In this document: piece by piece, positions 15,301 through 25,430 of the stretch
How positions within the stretch are numbered: the first letter of the stretch is position 1
Layout: the number at the start of each line of letters is the position of its first letter
Assembly: GCF_016802725.1 (NCBI RefSeq)
Contig: NC_052666.1
Coordinates: forward strand, 24,891,497-24,955,496
Direction: 5' to 3'
Source: Solenopsis invicta
Lineage: Eukaryota > Arthropoda > Insecta > Hymenoptera > Formicidae
Length of the DNA stretch: 64,000 nt
Made by a program: the position numbers and the translations under genes
Notes under the pieces: generated by a model
Seen by the model: only the letters and a program-made list of their open reading frames with translations
Database searches by the model: none
What the model was told of the DNA's origin: nothing

Positions 15301-18272
15301 AGTGTACATTTGGACCTGTGGAACAGGTTGGTGATTGTCATGTGTTGAATCGAAAATCGTTGAACTTGAACCTTCGTTTTTAGAAAGTTTAAGGAAATTA
15401 ATTTAAAAATTCAAGATTGCTCGATTAAATAATCCGTTATAATTGAAAATTTAAGTGTAATTTTATACGAATTCGTGTATCATTTGCAGATGAACCAGGT
15501 GAGCCACTTTCTGGACGGTTCCACTATTTACGGTTCTATCATTAAGAAATCTCGCGAGCTTCGTACTTTTGAGGGCGGACATCTTCGCGTTGACGTGCGA
15601 AATAACCATACGTATTTGCCGAGAGGAGATGTCGAGCTCATGTCGCAATGTGGAGAGAATTGTTACAATTCTGGTGAGAGTCTTAATTCTACACACATTT
15701 GTCTAACTATATAATTAACTAACAATCAATTTGCAAAATTTGCAACGCAAACTTAGTTTACATAGTTTAAAGCGCAAACTCAGTTTGCCATAGTTTGCAG
15801 CGCAAAATTAGTTTGCATAGTTTGCAGCGCAAATTCATTGTAAATACACGTAACATTCGTCACAAAATATTTATCCATGGTCATAAAATTCTTGATTTAA
15901 TTATTCATACAATAAGTTCTGTATAATTTCATAACTTTTTAGAACTTTGATTTCTTTATACGAATTGAAATACTTTTCAAAAGTTTTGAAAAAATCTATA
16001 CCTTCTCTAGAATACTATATATGTAAATTTTGAAATATTTTAACATTTTTTATTTTATAATTTCTAAAAAAAACATAAAATGTAAAAAAATTTAAGTAAC
16101 ATTTTTTTTTTAGTGTAATGCGTTTAAATAAAAGTATTCTAATAAATTTAATGCGTTTACCAGGTGACGAACGAGTGAACGTTCATCCTCAGTTAGCTGT
16201 GATACACACAGTTTGGCACCGTGAGCACAATCGCGTCGCAGACGAACTTGCCCAGTTAAATCCAGATTGGTCAGACGAGATTTTGTATCAGGAGGCCAGG
16301 CGTATCGTAATCGCAGAAATTCAGCATATTACATACAAGGAATGGTTGCCCATTCTATTGGGCAGAAAATATACTCGCACCATCAGTCTCATCGTAGGTA
16401 ATGGTTACAGCCGTAACTATAATTCCGATGACGAGCCGGCGGTTAGTAACGAAGCCGCCAACGCAGCGCTACGTTTTCTGAATTCGTTGATGCAGGGACA
16501 GCTGAAGTAAGCACACTGCAACGCGCCGGAAATAAATTTTACGATAATTTGCAGAGCGAAATGTATATAATCTTTTTGTGTTTTAGCTTACCGGACAATC
16601 TTCGCCAACAGAACAAAACGCTACAGTTGGCAGAGCATTTCTTCAATCCACGTATAATCGAATCGGAGGAGATATTTGATGGATTGCTTCGCGGACTTGC
16701 TACTCAAACTAGCCAAAAGATGGACATTAATCTCATTCCAGACGTAAGTATGCTTTTAAATACTTTTTCTACTACATACAAATGCTCATTGGATAAGCAG
16801 GGAGAATCTTTTTAATTCAATATTCAAAATAATTATCAGCCAATGTAATAATACCAATATTATATTTCTGTAAGGAATTTCTGAAAAATATTCTATTTTC
16901 AATTTATATAAAAATCTGAGAAATTTTCTAAAAGTTATAAAATCATACAGAAATTCGGAAAAATTCTGAAAGTTATATAGAAACGATCAACGTTATAATC
17001 ATATTCTTCTTCGTTTACAGATGACAAGCAAATTGTATACCAGCAAAGGCAATAATTTAGGTTTAGATGCCATTAGTTTGGACATTGAACGTGGCCGCGA
17101 TCATGGCCTTCCAGGTTACAATTATTACCGTAGATACTGCGGGCTTTCTACCGCTAAAACTTTTGATGAATTCCTAGATTATATTCCTGTGGAGGTAAGT
17201 TCGAAACAAATCACTTCTTTATTATTTAATATTTTTACGATTATCATCAATATGTGATTGTCGTTGTTCGATTATTAGATGGTGAGAAAACTACGCACGA
17301 TCTATTCCCATCCTAACGACGTCGATCTTATCGTGGGTGGTATGGCAGAGAGACCAGCTGACGACGGCATGATCGGTCCGATCTTCCGCTGTCTCATTTA
17401 CGAGCAATTCTCCAGATCCCGACGTACCGATAGATTCTTCTATGACTCTGCGACGCAACCGCATCCTTTCACACCTGGTATGCTGAATATTTATATTTTC
17501 AATGAACATTCTACTGAAACTTCTTATAATATTTTATCAGAATTTTTTACATAATTTTCTAACTTTTTAAAGATTCTCCTTTTATACGAATTGAGAAGAA
17601 CATTCTTTAAAAGTGCTGAGGAAATCTAAGCTTTTCTAAAATTTTTTATATATGTAAATTTTAAAATATCCTAAGATTCTAGTTCTAAGATTTCTTTTTT
17701 TGTAATTTCCATAAAAAAAAACTTAACTGTAAAATATAAAAAAAATTTAAATATTTTTTTAGAAATTTTCATAAATTTAATTTTAGAATACTGTTGTGTG
17801 TGAATTCTCACCTAAGTTCTAATTTAAGTCATAGTGTGGATTATGTTGTTAAAATATGATCAGTTTAAGATAATATTTAATAAGATTTTGGATTTAAATA
17901 AATTCAAAAAGTCAGAAGCTCAAAATTGAGAATGTCGAAATGAATTTATTTTTATTCATTTCATTTTTGTTTGCAGATCTGATCGATTATTATTTCTTTT
18001 TACAGAGCAACTGGCTCAAATACGTAATGTCACTTTAGCACGAATATTCTGCGATAATGGTGATGGCATTACTCATATGCAGCGCAACGTGTTCCTCAAA
18101 CCGCAGGCAGGGTAAGTTTAAGATCATATATGGTGTATAACTTAACTAATAAAACCTTAATTTAATTTCTTCGTAATACTTCAGGAACGAATTGAGACGC
18201 TGCACTGACTTTGAAGCGATACCCAGTGTAGACCTTTTCGCCTGGGCGGAGAGGGCAAAAGCATATCGTTGA
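6387..18272 (+). CDS. Animal haem peroxidase A (chorion-peroxidase-like), 12 coding exons
   Basis: Coding exons: 6387-6519, 7338-7632, 9625-9842, 14431-14607, 15130-15326, 15490-15673, 16164-16506, 16587-16743, 17021-17194, 17279-17477, 18006-18111, 18185-18272. They join in frame at GT-AG sites into 2271 nt (756 aa). The first exon encodes a hydrophobic stretch (signal peptide or anchor) and the rest is an animal peroxidase domain. Landmarks: YRSIEGTCNN (183-192), distal QFIAHDM (Gln260, His264), LDGSTIYGS, catalytic GDER (Arg405), REHNRVADELAQLNPDW, RGRDHGLPGYN. Family members use H2O2 to oxidise or crosslink substrates outside the cell or in its membranes. Odd feature: the proximal haem-ligand His is Asn508 (AAT at 16481-16483), so activity is doubtful. 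The start is uncertain: ATG 6387 is the first in-frame ATG after a stop at 6303, but a good acceptor at 6374-6375 permits an upstream exon. Intron 3 is 4.6 kb. Confidence 0.92.
9367..9512. mobile_element. Foldback MITE in peroxidase A intron 2
   Basis: About 146 bp flanked by TA on both sides. The ends are inverted copies (CACTAAAAAAG at the left, the complement of TACTAAAAAAA at the right), and complementarity continues through GTTAACT-like and AAATTTTT blocks. A TA target and short inverted ends suggest a Tc1/mariner-derived nonautonomous element. There is no coding capacity. Intron 2 (7633-9624) is otherwise featureless. Confidence 0.55.
11220..11416. mobile_element. Foldback MITE in peroxidase A intron 3
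   Basis: 197 bp flanked by TA (11218-11219 and 11417-11418). The left end reads CACTGTTAAAAA and the right end is the complement of CACTGTTAAACA. AT-rich inside, no ORF. The TA duplication and terminal repeats suggest a Tc1/mariner-type nonautonomous element. Confidence 0.6.
13252..13525. mobile_element. Probable degenerate foldback element in peroxidase A intron 3
   Basis: About 24-bp imperfect inverted ends (left GGTCGGTATTGATAGTC, right complement GGGCGGTATTCATAGTC) enclose about 230 bp with a further inverted pair around TAAGATAGTCTTAAC. The 18-bp right end (GAATCGACTATGAATACC) recurs alone near 8221-8238, so this is a dispersed family. The boundaries are approximate. Confidence 0.4.
13430..14430. 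other. CpG-rich block inside peroxidase A intron 3
   Basis: The last kilobase of the 4.6-kb intron, directly before the exon encoding the distal histidine, is clearly richer in G+C and CpG than the rest of the locus. It includes an initiator-like GCTCAGTTTGCTCG near 13559, similar to the gene B start site, but with no TATA box 30 bp upstream. It may be an enhancer or an internal promoter. No coding exon could be supported. Confidence 0.35.
15741..15837. repeat. 27-28 bp minisatellite, 3.5 units, in peroxidase A intron 6
   Basis: Tandem units at 15741-15768, 15769-15796, 15797-15823 and a partial unit to 15837. Each contains GCGCAAA (or ACGCAAA), then TAGTTT or CAGTTT, then CATAGTTT. Units differ at a few positions. 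A related GCGCAAACTCGG string occurs at about 32970 in peroxidase B intron 2. Confidence 0.8.
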
Positions 18273-19119
18273 AGTCCCTAATTAATTGACTGGTCACACA
18301 AGAAATGCATCCGTTTGCCCGTAGATGTAGTGCGGGTCTGAGGGAAAGAAGACTTACGACAAGCTCACTGAGGAAACAGGCGCATTGAATAAACGATTGT
18401 ACGAGACTATGTAATAGTCTCATCAAAATCGTCGCGTATGAGTGTCACAATGTCACGGCGACGATGTCGCATACGATGAAGCAGTTGAGATAACTCGGAA
18501 CAAAAGTCAGAGCAATAGCAAAAGCACGTGACTAGTCGATTAAAATAATATATAGCAACTGGAATGAGACTGAATGAGATGAAGAAAGTGTGAACCGATG
18601 ACGACTGCAATTAAACCAACGGATGAACGATCGTTTCTCGGCTCGATCGAGAAAACCGACATTAAAGTTTATTTTGCGATTGGTTTCGCTTGCAGAACTG
18701 CATTTCGCTCTGCGGACGGTTTGATATTATAAAGTCTGATACATGTGTAAGAGCACATCCGTTTGTAGCCTTGTAAATATACTTCTTGAGATGAATGTGT
18801 GAAAATAGTGAGTGTTATCGATTAAATCATATTTATGATTTCGTAGTCGATTATAATGACAATAAGTCGAGGCTAAAATTGAATCTATTTATCAACTGAA
18901 TTTGTGATGATTTAGGATATAGAAATATATATTATTTTTATTTCTGAGCAATAATTGCATTGTTGTTCTCATTATGTAAGATTGTAATGATTTATTGTAA
19001 GATTTGTAATCAATAAATATGGAATACAAAGACTCAGTATAAATTAAATATGAATATTATACATACAAAATATTAAAACAAATAATAATTATATAATATA
19101 TTTACGAATGTAAATATAC

Positions 19120-19252
19120 CCCAGCAAACGCCAAATTACATGTAATGCAAATGTTAGTTGTAATTTCTCACTCAACAACATGTAATTGTTACATAACACA
19201 CTCATTATATAATAGTTACATTGTTGAGTAATGTAACTTGGTGTTTGCTGGG
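19120..19252. mobile_element. MITE with CCCAGCAAAC terminal repeats
   Basis: 133 bp with inverted ends: CCCAGCAAACGCCAAATTAC at the left and the complement of CCCAGCAAACACCAAGTTAC at the right, plus an internal inverted pair around CTCAACAA. No clear target duplication was found and there is no ORF. Confidence 0.7.
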
Positions 19253-20589
19253 AAGATACACAGAACAAAGGCATGAAGTATTATGAAAGAAATGAGAAGC
19301 ATTTTTCACTTTTAAAAATAACTCGAGAAATAGAACAAAGCTATAAATAGAAGCAATAATTTAATGAACGTATTATGTAACATAATTAGTATGAAAATTT
19401 TAACATTTTAAGATATAATAGAGGTCAGAAACCAATTTCTTACTTTTTATATAATTTTGTAAACGTTCTCAAAAGATATTTTTACATTAAAAATTTGCAC
19501 ATCGGGCAAAAATAATTACTCAACTTATTAAAAATTTACAAAAAACTTAATAAGCGTTACATAATCGATTATACAATCAATTTGTATAATCGATTTATGT
19601 ACAACTATAATCAATGATTTTCAATTTTTTAATTTATACATTGTAGTTGTATGTATACTGGAAGATACCAATAATTTATTATTACAGTTACTTGAATCAG
19701 ATCGAGCAACTTGTAAGAAACATTGTATTAAATAAATTACATTTTATCAATAAAAATATAACAGTGTAAATATATTTTACTTCTTTAATAAGCGCGGAGC
19801 ATTTTTGATCTCGGAGTTCGCTAAATTTTTAATACGTTTAATATTATAGTTTTCATTCTACTAATACGCAGTAAAATAATTCTATCCAATACACAAAGAT
19901 AAAAATGACTAAAAAAAACTAGGAATTTTGAATAAAAACTTCAATGAAAACAGTTTTTACTCTGGACTTAAAAAAATTTAGTCAGGGCCTGAGCAGAAAG
20001 ACGATCGTCATAAAGTCGTAGTCGTAGACCGCATTGAAGGACTGATGCATTTTAAATGCAAATGGGTATGCTAATTTTTTTATCACTATGAATTTGTTGC
20101 TCTTTTTATCCATTTTTAATCTAACAATACAAGTATATGTGATTAAGTTTTCATTTTTGAAAAGTATTTTTTAAAATGATATTGATTGGATTGATCTTAT
20201 ATTTATTTTTGACCAGTTAATTTAGTAAATAAATTATTTTTATTGTTTTTTATAAGGTAAAGCTTTTTGTAGTCCTTTCTGTAAAGTCATTTTTTTAGGA
20301 TATACTTGGCCTATTTAATTGATTTCATGTTCTTTTTTGACCAGGAAACTTCGGACCAAATAAATTTCTTTTGCAAACACAGATATGATTTTTTTTTTTT
20401 TTTGTAAGTTCTATGTTGTTAGGAAGATCTTTTTTTATTAGGCTTAGAAAACATTTATGGCTTATGTTTTTTACCTTTGTAAAGTCTTTTGTTTAGGATT
20501 TTACTCCTTTTTGATTTTTTTTATTCATTTTATCTAACTTTTATTTATTTACATATGTTTTTAATGTATAAACATTTATCAGTTCCTAC

Positions 20590-20592
<3 letters not shown>

Positions 20593-20623
<31 letters not shown>
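20593..20623. repeat. (TG)n microsatellite
   Basis: Uninterrupted TG repeat of about 15 units, roughly 290 bp upstream of the peroxidase B TATA box. Confidence 0.95.
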
Positions 20624-20625
<2 letters not shown>

Positions 20626-20906
20626 TTTTGTTAAACGCAGAAACATTCATATCATTAAGTGAAACAATTCCTTACGTCAAACAGCACTGCCCAATAAATT
20701 TGAATAATCTAAGTAAGCATGAAGAAACTTTTTTTATGTACTTAGCGTCGCGACGCTACCGTGACGCTCGATTATATAATTATTTAGACATATAATTCTA
20801 CATAACATGTAAAAATATCTTTCTTTGATTTACATTTCTGCCGAGCTTTCGGCAGCGTGGGGGTGTCGACGAAATAGTATGTATCCCTTTACTTTCTCTT
20901 GTCATT

Positions 20907-20942
20907 TATAAAGTTTGACTCGTATCTGTTGCTCGTTCAGTT
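20907..20942 (+). promoter_or_regulatory. Core promoter of peroxidase B: TATA box plus initiator
   Basis: TATAAA at 20907-20912 and an arthropod-type initiator TCAGTT at 20937-20942. The initiator A at 20939 lies 32 bp from the first T of the TATA box, the canonical spacing. The next gene downstream on this strand is peroxidase B, whose first coding exon is preceded by a splice acceptor, so a noncoding first exon is needed somewhere upstream; this site fits. Linkage to gene B is inference. Confidence 0.55.
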
Positions 20943-21107
20943 GCTCTCGTCAACACGTGTCGAAGCACCTAGAAATTATCGTTGTTAAGATTTACTCGTG
21001 ATTTCAAGTAATTTTCGCATTTTTGTTGCCTTGTGAGATTGAATTAAACAAAACGTATGAGATTCGATCTGCCTCATTGTTCAAAGACGGAAATCAATAA
21101 AATTTTG
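20939..21107 (+). other. Predicted noncoding first exon of peroxidase B
   Basis: Runs from the initiator A to a consensus donor (TTTTG before GTGAGT at 21108). The acceptor at 27641-27648 (TATTTCAG) lies 4 bp before the ATG at 27653. If spliced this way, the leader holds an ATG at 21057 that opens a 23-codon upstream ORF overlapping the main start out of frame. An alternative donor is GTAATT at 21008, which would exclude that ORF. Confidence 0.4.
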
Positions 21108-22467
21108 GTGAGTTATATTTTTCACAGACGAAATTTACACTGTAAACAACAAACATAAGATTCTAATGTTTTCAACAAAAAAGTGTGAAATTTAAACGTA
21201 TTATATCAATTTTAATCTATTTTTAAGTTATCGTATTTTGTCCGTATCCTAAATGAGCTTTAGATTTTCGTTTTTTGTTGCATGTAATATTTTTTATCTA
21301 AATCCCATTTTCTTTCTCATATGAATATTCTTATAATTAAATTTTCGAAAAATGTTGTTACTTAACAAATTGAAAGTTCTGAATATTTTAGAAACTTTTC
21401 TCTGTCAAATTAGCAGATTTCTATAAAAGTGACATTTAATCATGTTTCTTTATGGTTAAAGAGATAAAATTTTTTTTAAAAGATATATGTAATAAATTAA
21501 TCAAAGTAATTAAAAAGATTGTGTAAAAATTATTGTTACTTTTTATGTACAAATTTTATGTACTACCAAGATACCTAAACAATTCAGTTGGACTTTGTAA
21601 ATCTTTATGCGGCACACAAAGTAATTCCTTATTAGCTGATAATCACGTTTGATCGATAATTACAAAGGTACGTCGTGCAAAGCGTCAACTTTGTTTCCTA
21701 CACATTTAAAATATTTTAATTACAGCCAATTTTAACGTTCTGATTCATCAAGTAACAAAGCAAGCTTTTAAACTTATTGTGAACGTAAAAAATTATTTTT
21801 ATAATTAGTTTTAAACGTCAGAAAAGATGTTTCAAACTGATGTAAAGTATATAATAATAGTAATTGTTTATAATAAAAAATTGTAAGGATGTAAAAATTT
21901 CACTACGCTTAAGATTTTTTTACATTTCAGAAAAGTATCTCAGTAATAAAAAAAATCATGAAGAAATTTTCAAAAATGCATTTTAAAGAGCAATTCGTTT
22001 AACTTTGTTTAGTTTTCGTAATGTTTAAATTAATTTACATTAAATTAAATTTACTAATTTAAATTAATTAATATTAGCTTTCACGTTTTTGTACTAGATA
22101 TCTCGGTTTGATGTAATTTATGTGATTTCCTGCCGTATGTTTTGCAATGTTTCATAATAAATTTTCACTTAATAAATCTTGAAGATGAGTAACCCGTTTA
22201 CATTTAACTGTAGCTACTACGCATTTCCAGTTACCTCACAGTTTCTTGCTCGTTAAATGTAAATTTGCAAGTTCTCTAGTTCTTTTACGCGTGCATGAGC
22301 ACGATTGAGTCGCTTACTCGAAATTCGCGCTCATTACAGGCTTACTGTCAGTTACTAAAAATTATATTTCTAACATTAGTTTATAGTTTAAAATTTTTAT
22401 TTTCTTATTCCACTACGATCAAAAACATAGAATATGGATTGCGCCATCCGTGTGGTGGGTAAAATTA

Positions 22468-22643
22468 TTCAGGACTCAATACGAATTACAATTCGGCCGA
22501 TTTTCAGCTAGCGCTATTTTCCTTATTTCACTAACCCACACGCAATTCGAGTATCAATCGGCATTCAGATTGCGCGTGAAGTAATGAGGTAAAGGGAAAA
22601 CGTCAAGCTGAAAATCTGTCGAAATGTGCAATTCGTTCCTGAA
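22468..22643. mobile_element. Imperfect foldback element
   Basis: Left end TTCAGGACTCAATACGAATT and right-end complement TTCAGGAACGAATTGC, with complementarity continuing through a shared GATTTTCAGCT block for about 60 bp on each arm. About 176 bp in total, no ORF, boundaries approximate. Confidence 0.5.
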
Positions 22644-23871
22644 ATTAGTCGACAAAAGTGAGAGATAGAACGTCAAGCGGCCAGTCTCTATCTCTTTTTA
22701 TTCAACGGTATTACAATCTTAAAAAGAGGGATATTAACTGTCTTCACACTTTCTTTTTCTCATTTGTTAATCACATTTGATATATTATTTAGATATGGAT
22801 GGCGCAGTCCAGGCTCTATGTCTTTGATTGCGATCATATTTTATCATTGATACATTTGAAGTAAGAAATTATACACCTTTTATTTGCAATATATTTATAT
22901 CAAAATAAGTTAATTTCTTAGTATATACGTTATGAATCAACGATGCTGTAAAGAAAAAGAAGTTTCAAGTCGTTATAAATACTTAATTGAAATTTTTAGA
23001 AAAAACTTAGAAAATAATATAGAGTTGCACAGACTTAAAACAAATATTTTTATCTACTGTAAACGTATCATATAGCACATTATGAAATTTATATCTCTCT
23101 CGTACGTGATAACACCCTCTTTTATGAAACTATTCTGGTTATGATGATGAAACTTTGTGTAAAGGATGTTAGAAGGATATGAAAATGATCTGAATGGTTT
23201 ACGAAAGTTTTAGAAAAATCTAAGTTTTTCCTTCAACTCTGATGTTCTGTATAATCATCGAAACTAAACTATTCGCACATTTTTATTTGAAATTTTTGCT
23301 ATGAGTTAATGTGAGGAATCATAACTTCAAATATTTTGTAGTATTCAACGACCATGCTGTATAATTTTTTGCTTATATATGAAAAAAATCATCTTTTTTG
23401 TATACAATTTAATCTTCTTTAAAGATTTTGGTAATCTCACATTTCAGCAAAATTTGTAACATTGTATTCGTCTAAACAGCACAATATGATAATTTTGAAA
23501 ATAATAACATTTAAAGTAAATACCATACATCTTGTCATTTAATTGGTTAAAATATTCGTACGGATTTCTAAAAAGTCCAGGTTCAAATCCTGGCTGAAAT
23601 AATATTTTTCGTAACAAATTGTTTACACTATTTTGAGCTGGAGAAGATATTATATGTAGATGTTTGATGACTTCATTATTCTTAATTTAATTATCCATTT
23701 AAGATTGTATATTTTAATTCAATTTAAGAGCTGCGTTTGAAGATCAAAAGTCACGAAAGTCGCGGCAAATCAAAAAACTAAAAAATGTGTATTACACATG
23801 AAATATTATTTGAGCACTAACCATTGCTTTGAGCTTATTATATATTACATTTTTTTTCAAATTAATTGTAT

Positions 23872-23873
23872 CA

Positions 23874-23910
<37 letters not shown>
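23872..23910. repeat. (AC)n microsatellite
   Basis: Nearly perfect AC repeat of about 39 bp with one CAT interruption at 23878-23881. Confidence 0.95.
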
Positions 23911-23912
<2 letters not shown>

Positions 23913-25378
23913 TATCATAATCTTTTACATGCATATACTGGCAATTTATATTTATTATCACCGAAGAATGTTGCAAGTAACTGATAACGATTTTAGGAAA
24001 CTTTTTTTAGTATTCACAATGATTATTTGTAGATTAATAGTCATTTTACTTTGTAATGCAATTCTTCAATTTTCGCAAACAAAAAGTGTCGAATAATACA
24101 TGATAATATCTTCTAATTAAGAATTAGAACTTGTATATTGATATTAAATAAAGTTATAATTCTTAATTGGAAGATGTCATATCTTATTCTATATTTTTTT
24201 CAGTTAAACTCATAAAAATAATTGTTGAATAAATTAAATATATTTATCTTAATAAAATTATGTAAAATTTCTTTATCCAAACAAACTGTATTTATTTGTC
24301 GCTATATAATCTCTTCCCAATGTTTAATATTTTAAAAGTAAAGGTATTTTTAAAACAAGTACATTCTTTCCTTCTGTGGAAGCGTTTATATGACACAAAG
24401 AATTTGTACGTACGAGTATTTCGTTCGCAAAAATTGAAAAATTACACTGCAGAGGAAAATGACTGCTAATCCATGGATAATCATTGTGGTTACCTAAAAA
24501 AGTGTAGCTGGAATCAGCATCATTGCTATTCGCAACTAGCATTGGCCTTCGGCAATGAGATACGAGTTGCCACAGATTGTGTAAGTCATTGCCAATAAAC
24601 AGAGAAAGCCAGGCGGTAATGCAGATTATTAACATGTACCTTTATATGCGAAGACTGGCGTTGCAATCGAAAGACAGAGCGCACCATTATGCTTCAGAGC
24701 TGTCAATTAATTGATATTTAAACGTTCTTTTGTACGACATTTTTCACGCATAGTTAAGTAATAATTAACTAAAAAATTAAAAATTAAATAATAAATTTAA
24801 AAAAATAATTATGTTTTTTATTAAACTTAGTTAATTTTTAACTTCAACTAATTATTTTTAAAACACCCAAACTTAGTTTATTAACTTTGTTTCTAAGTTA
24901 TAAATATATTTATATAAAAGACAAAAATTATAAAAAAGATACAAGTAAAAAACAATATTTCTTTGTTATTTATGAATTTAATTTATAAATATAACATATT
25001 AAATTAATTTAACAATCCATGCAATTATTTTGTTATTTAGAGTAATTTAATTTTATAAAATTACGACATACTAATATAAATGTATAAAGTTCTTTATTTT
25101 AAATATATAATGTTTTTCAAAATTAACTTTTATACTTTAATTTAATTTAATCTTAATGCAGATTTTAACTCAATTATAAATTTTTGTTTACGTAACTCTT
25201 AATGTAATTAAGTTATTTTTATAAATCATTAATTTTAAATTAATTTAGTTAAAATAAAAAAAGTATTATCTAATTCAACCTCAGTTTTGCATAATATGTA
25301 TAAAATAAAATATTAGCTTGAAAAACGTAATCTCGCATCTCTCTGTGGAGTGGATATTTTATATATAAAACTCTATCA

Positions 25379-25380
<2 letters not shown>

Positions 25381-25428
<48 letters not shown>
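25381..25428. repeat. (GA)n microsatellite
   Basis: AG/GA repeat of 48 bp with one AAA interruption near its left end. Confidence 0.95.

Positions 25429-25430
<2 letters not shown>

Larger units (their letters stand above)
18273..20906. other. 3' UTR of peroxidase A and intergenic spacer
   Basis: Candidate polyadenylation signals AATAAA occur at 18388-18393 and 19012-19017. A small CCCAGCAAAC foldback element lies at 19120-19252 and a (TG)n microsatellite at 20593-20623. I see no coding exon between the stop of peroxidase A and the promoter of peroxidase B. Confidence 0.6.

Noticed and set aside
15741..15837. Possible CRISPR-like array
   Set aside because: The units are contiguous with no spacers, and the genome is eukaryotic; it is an ordinary minisatellite.
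24324..24635. Minus-strand open frame of 103 codons with a hydrophobic start
   Set aside because: It lies over the inverted segment pair and I recognise no domain or convincing exon structure; kept only as a finding about the pair.
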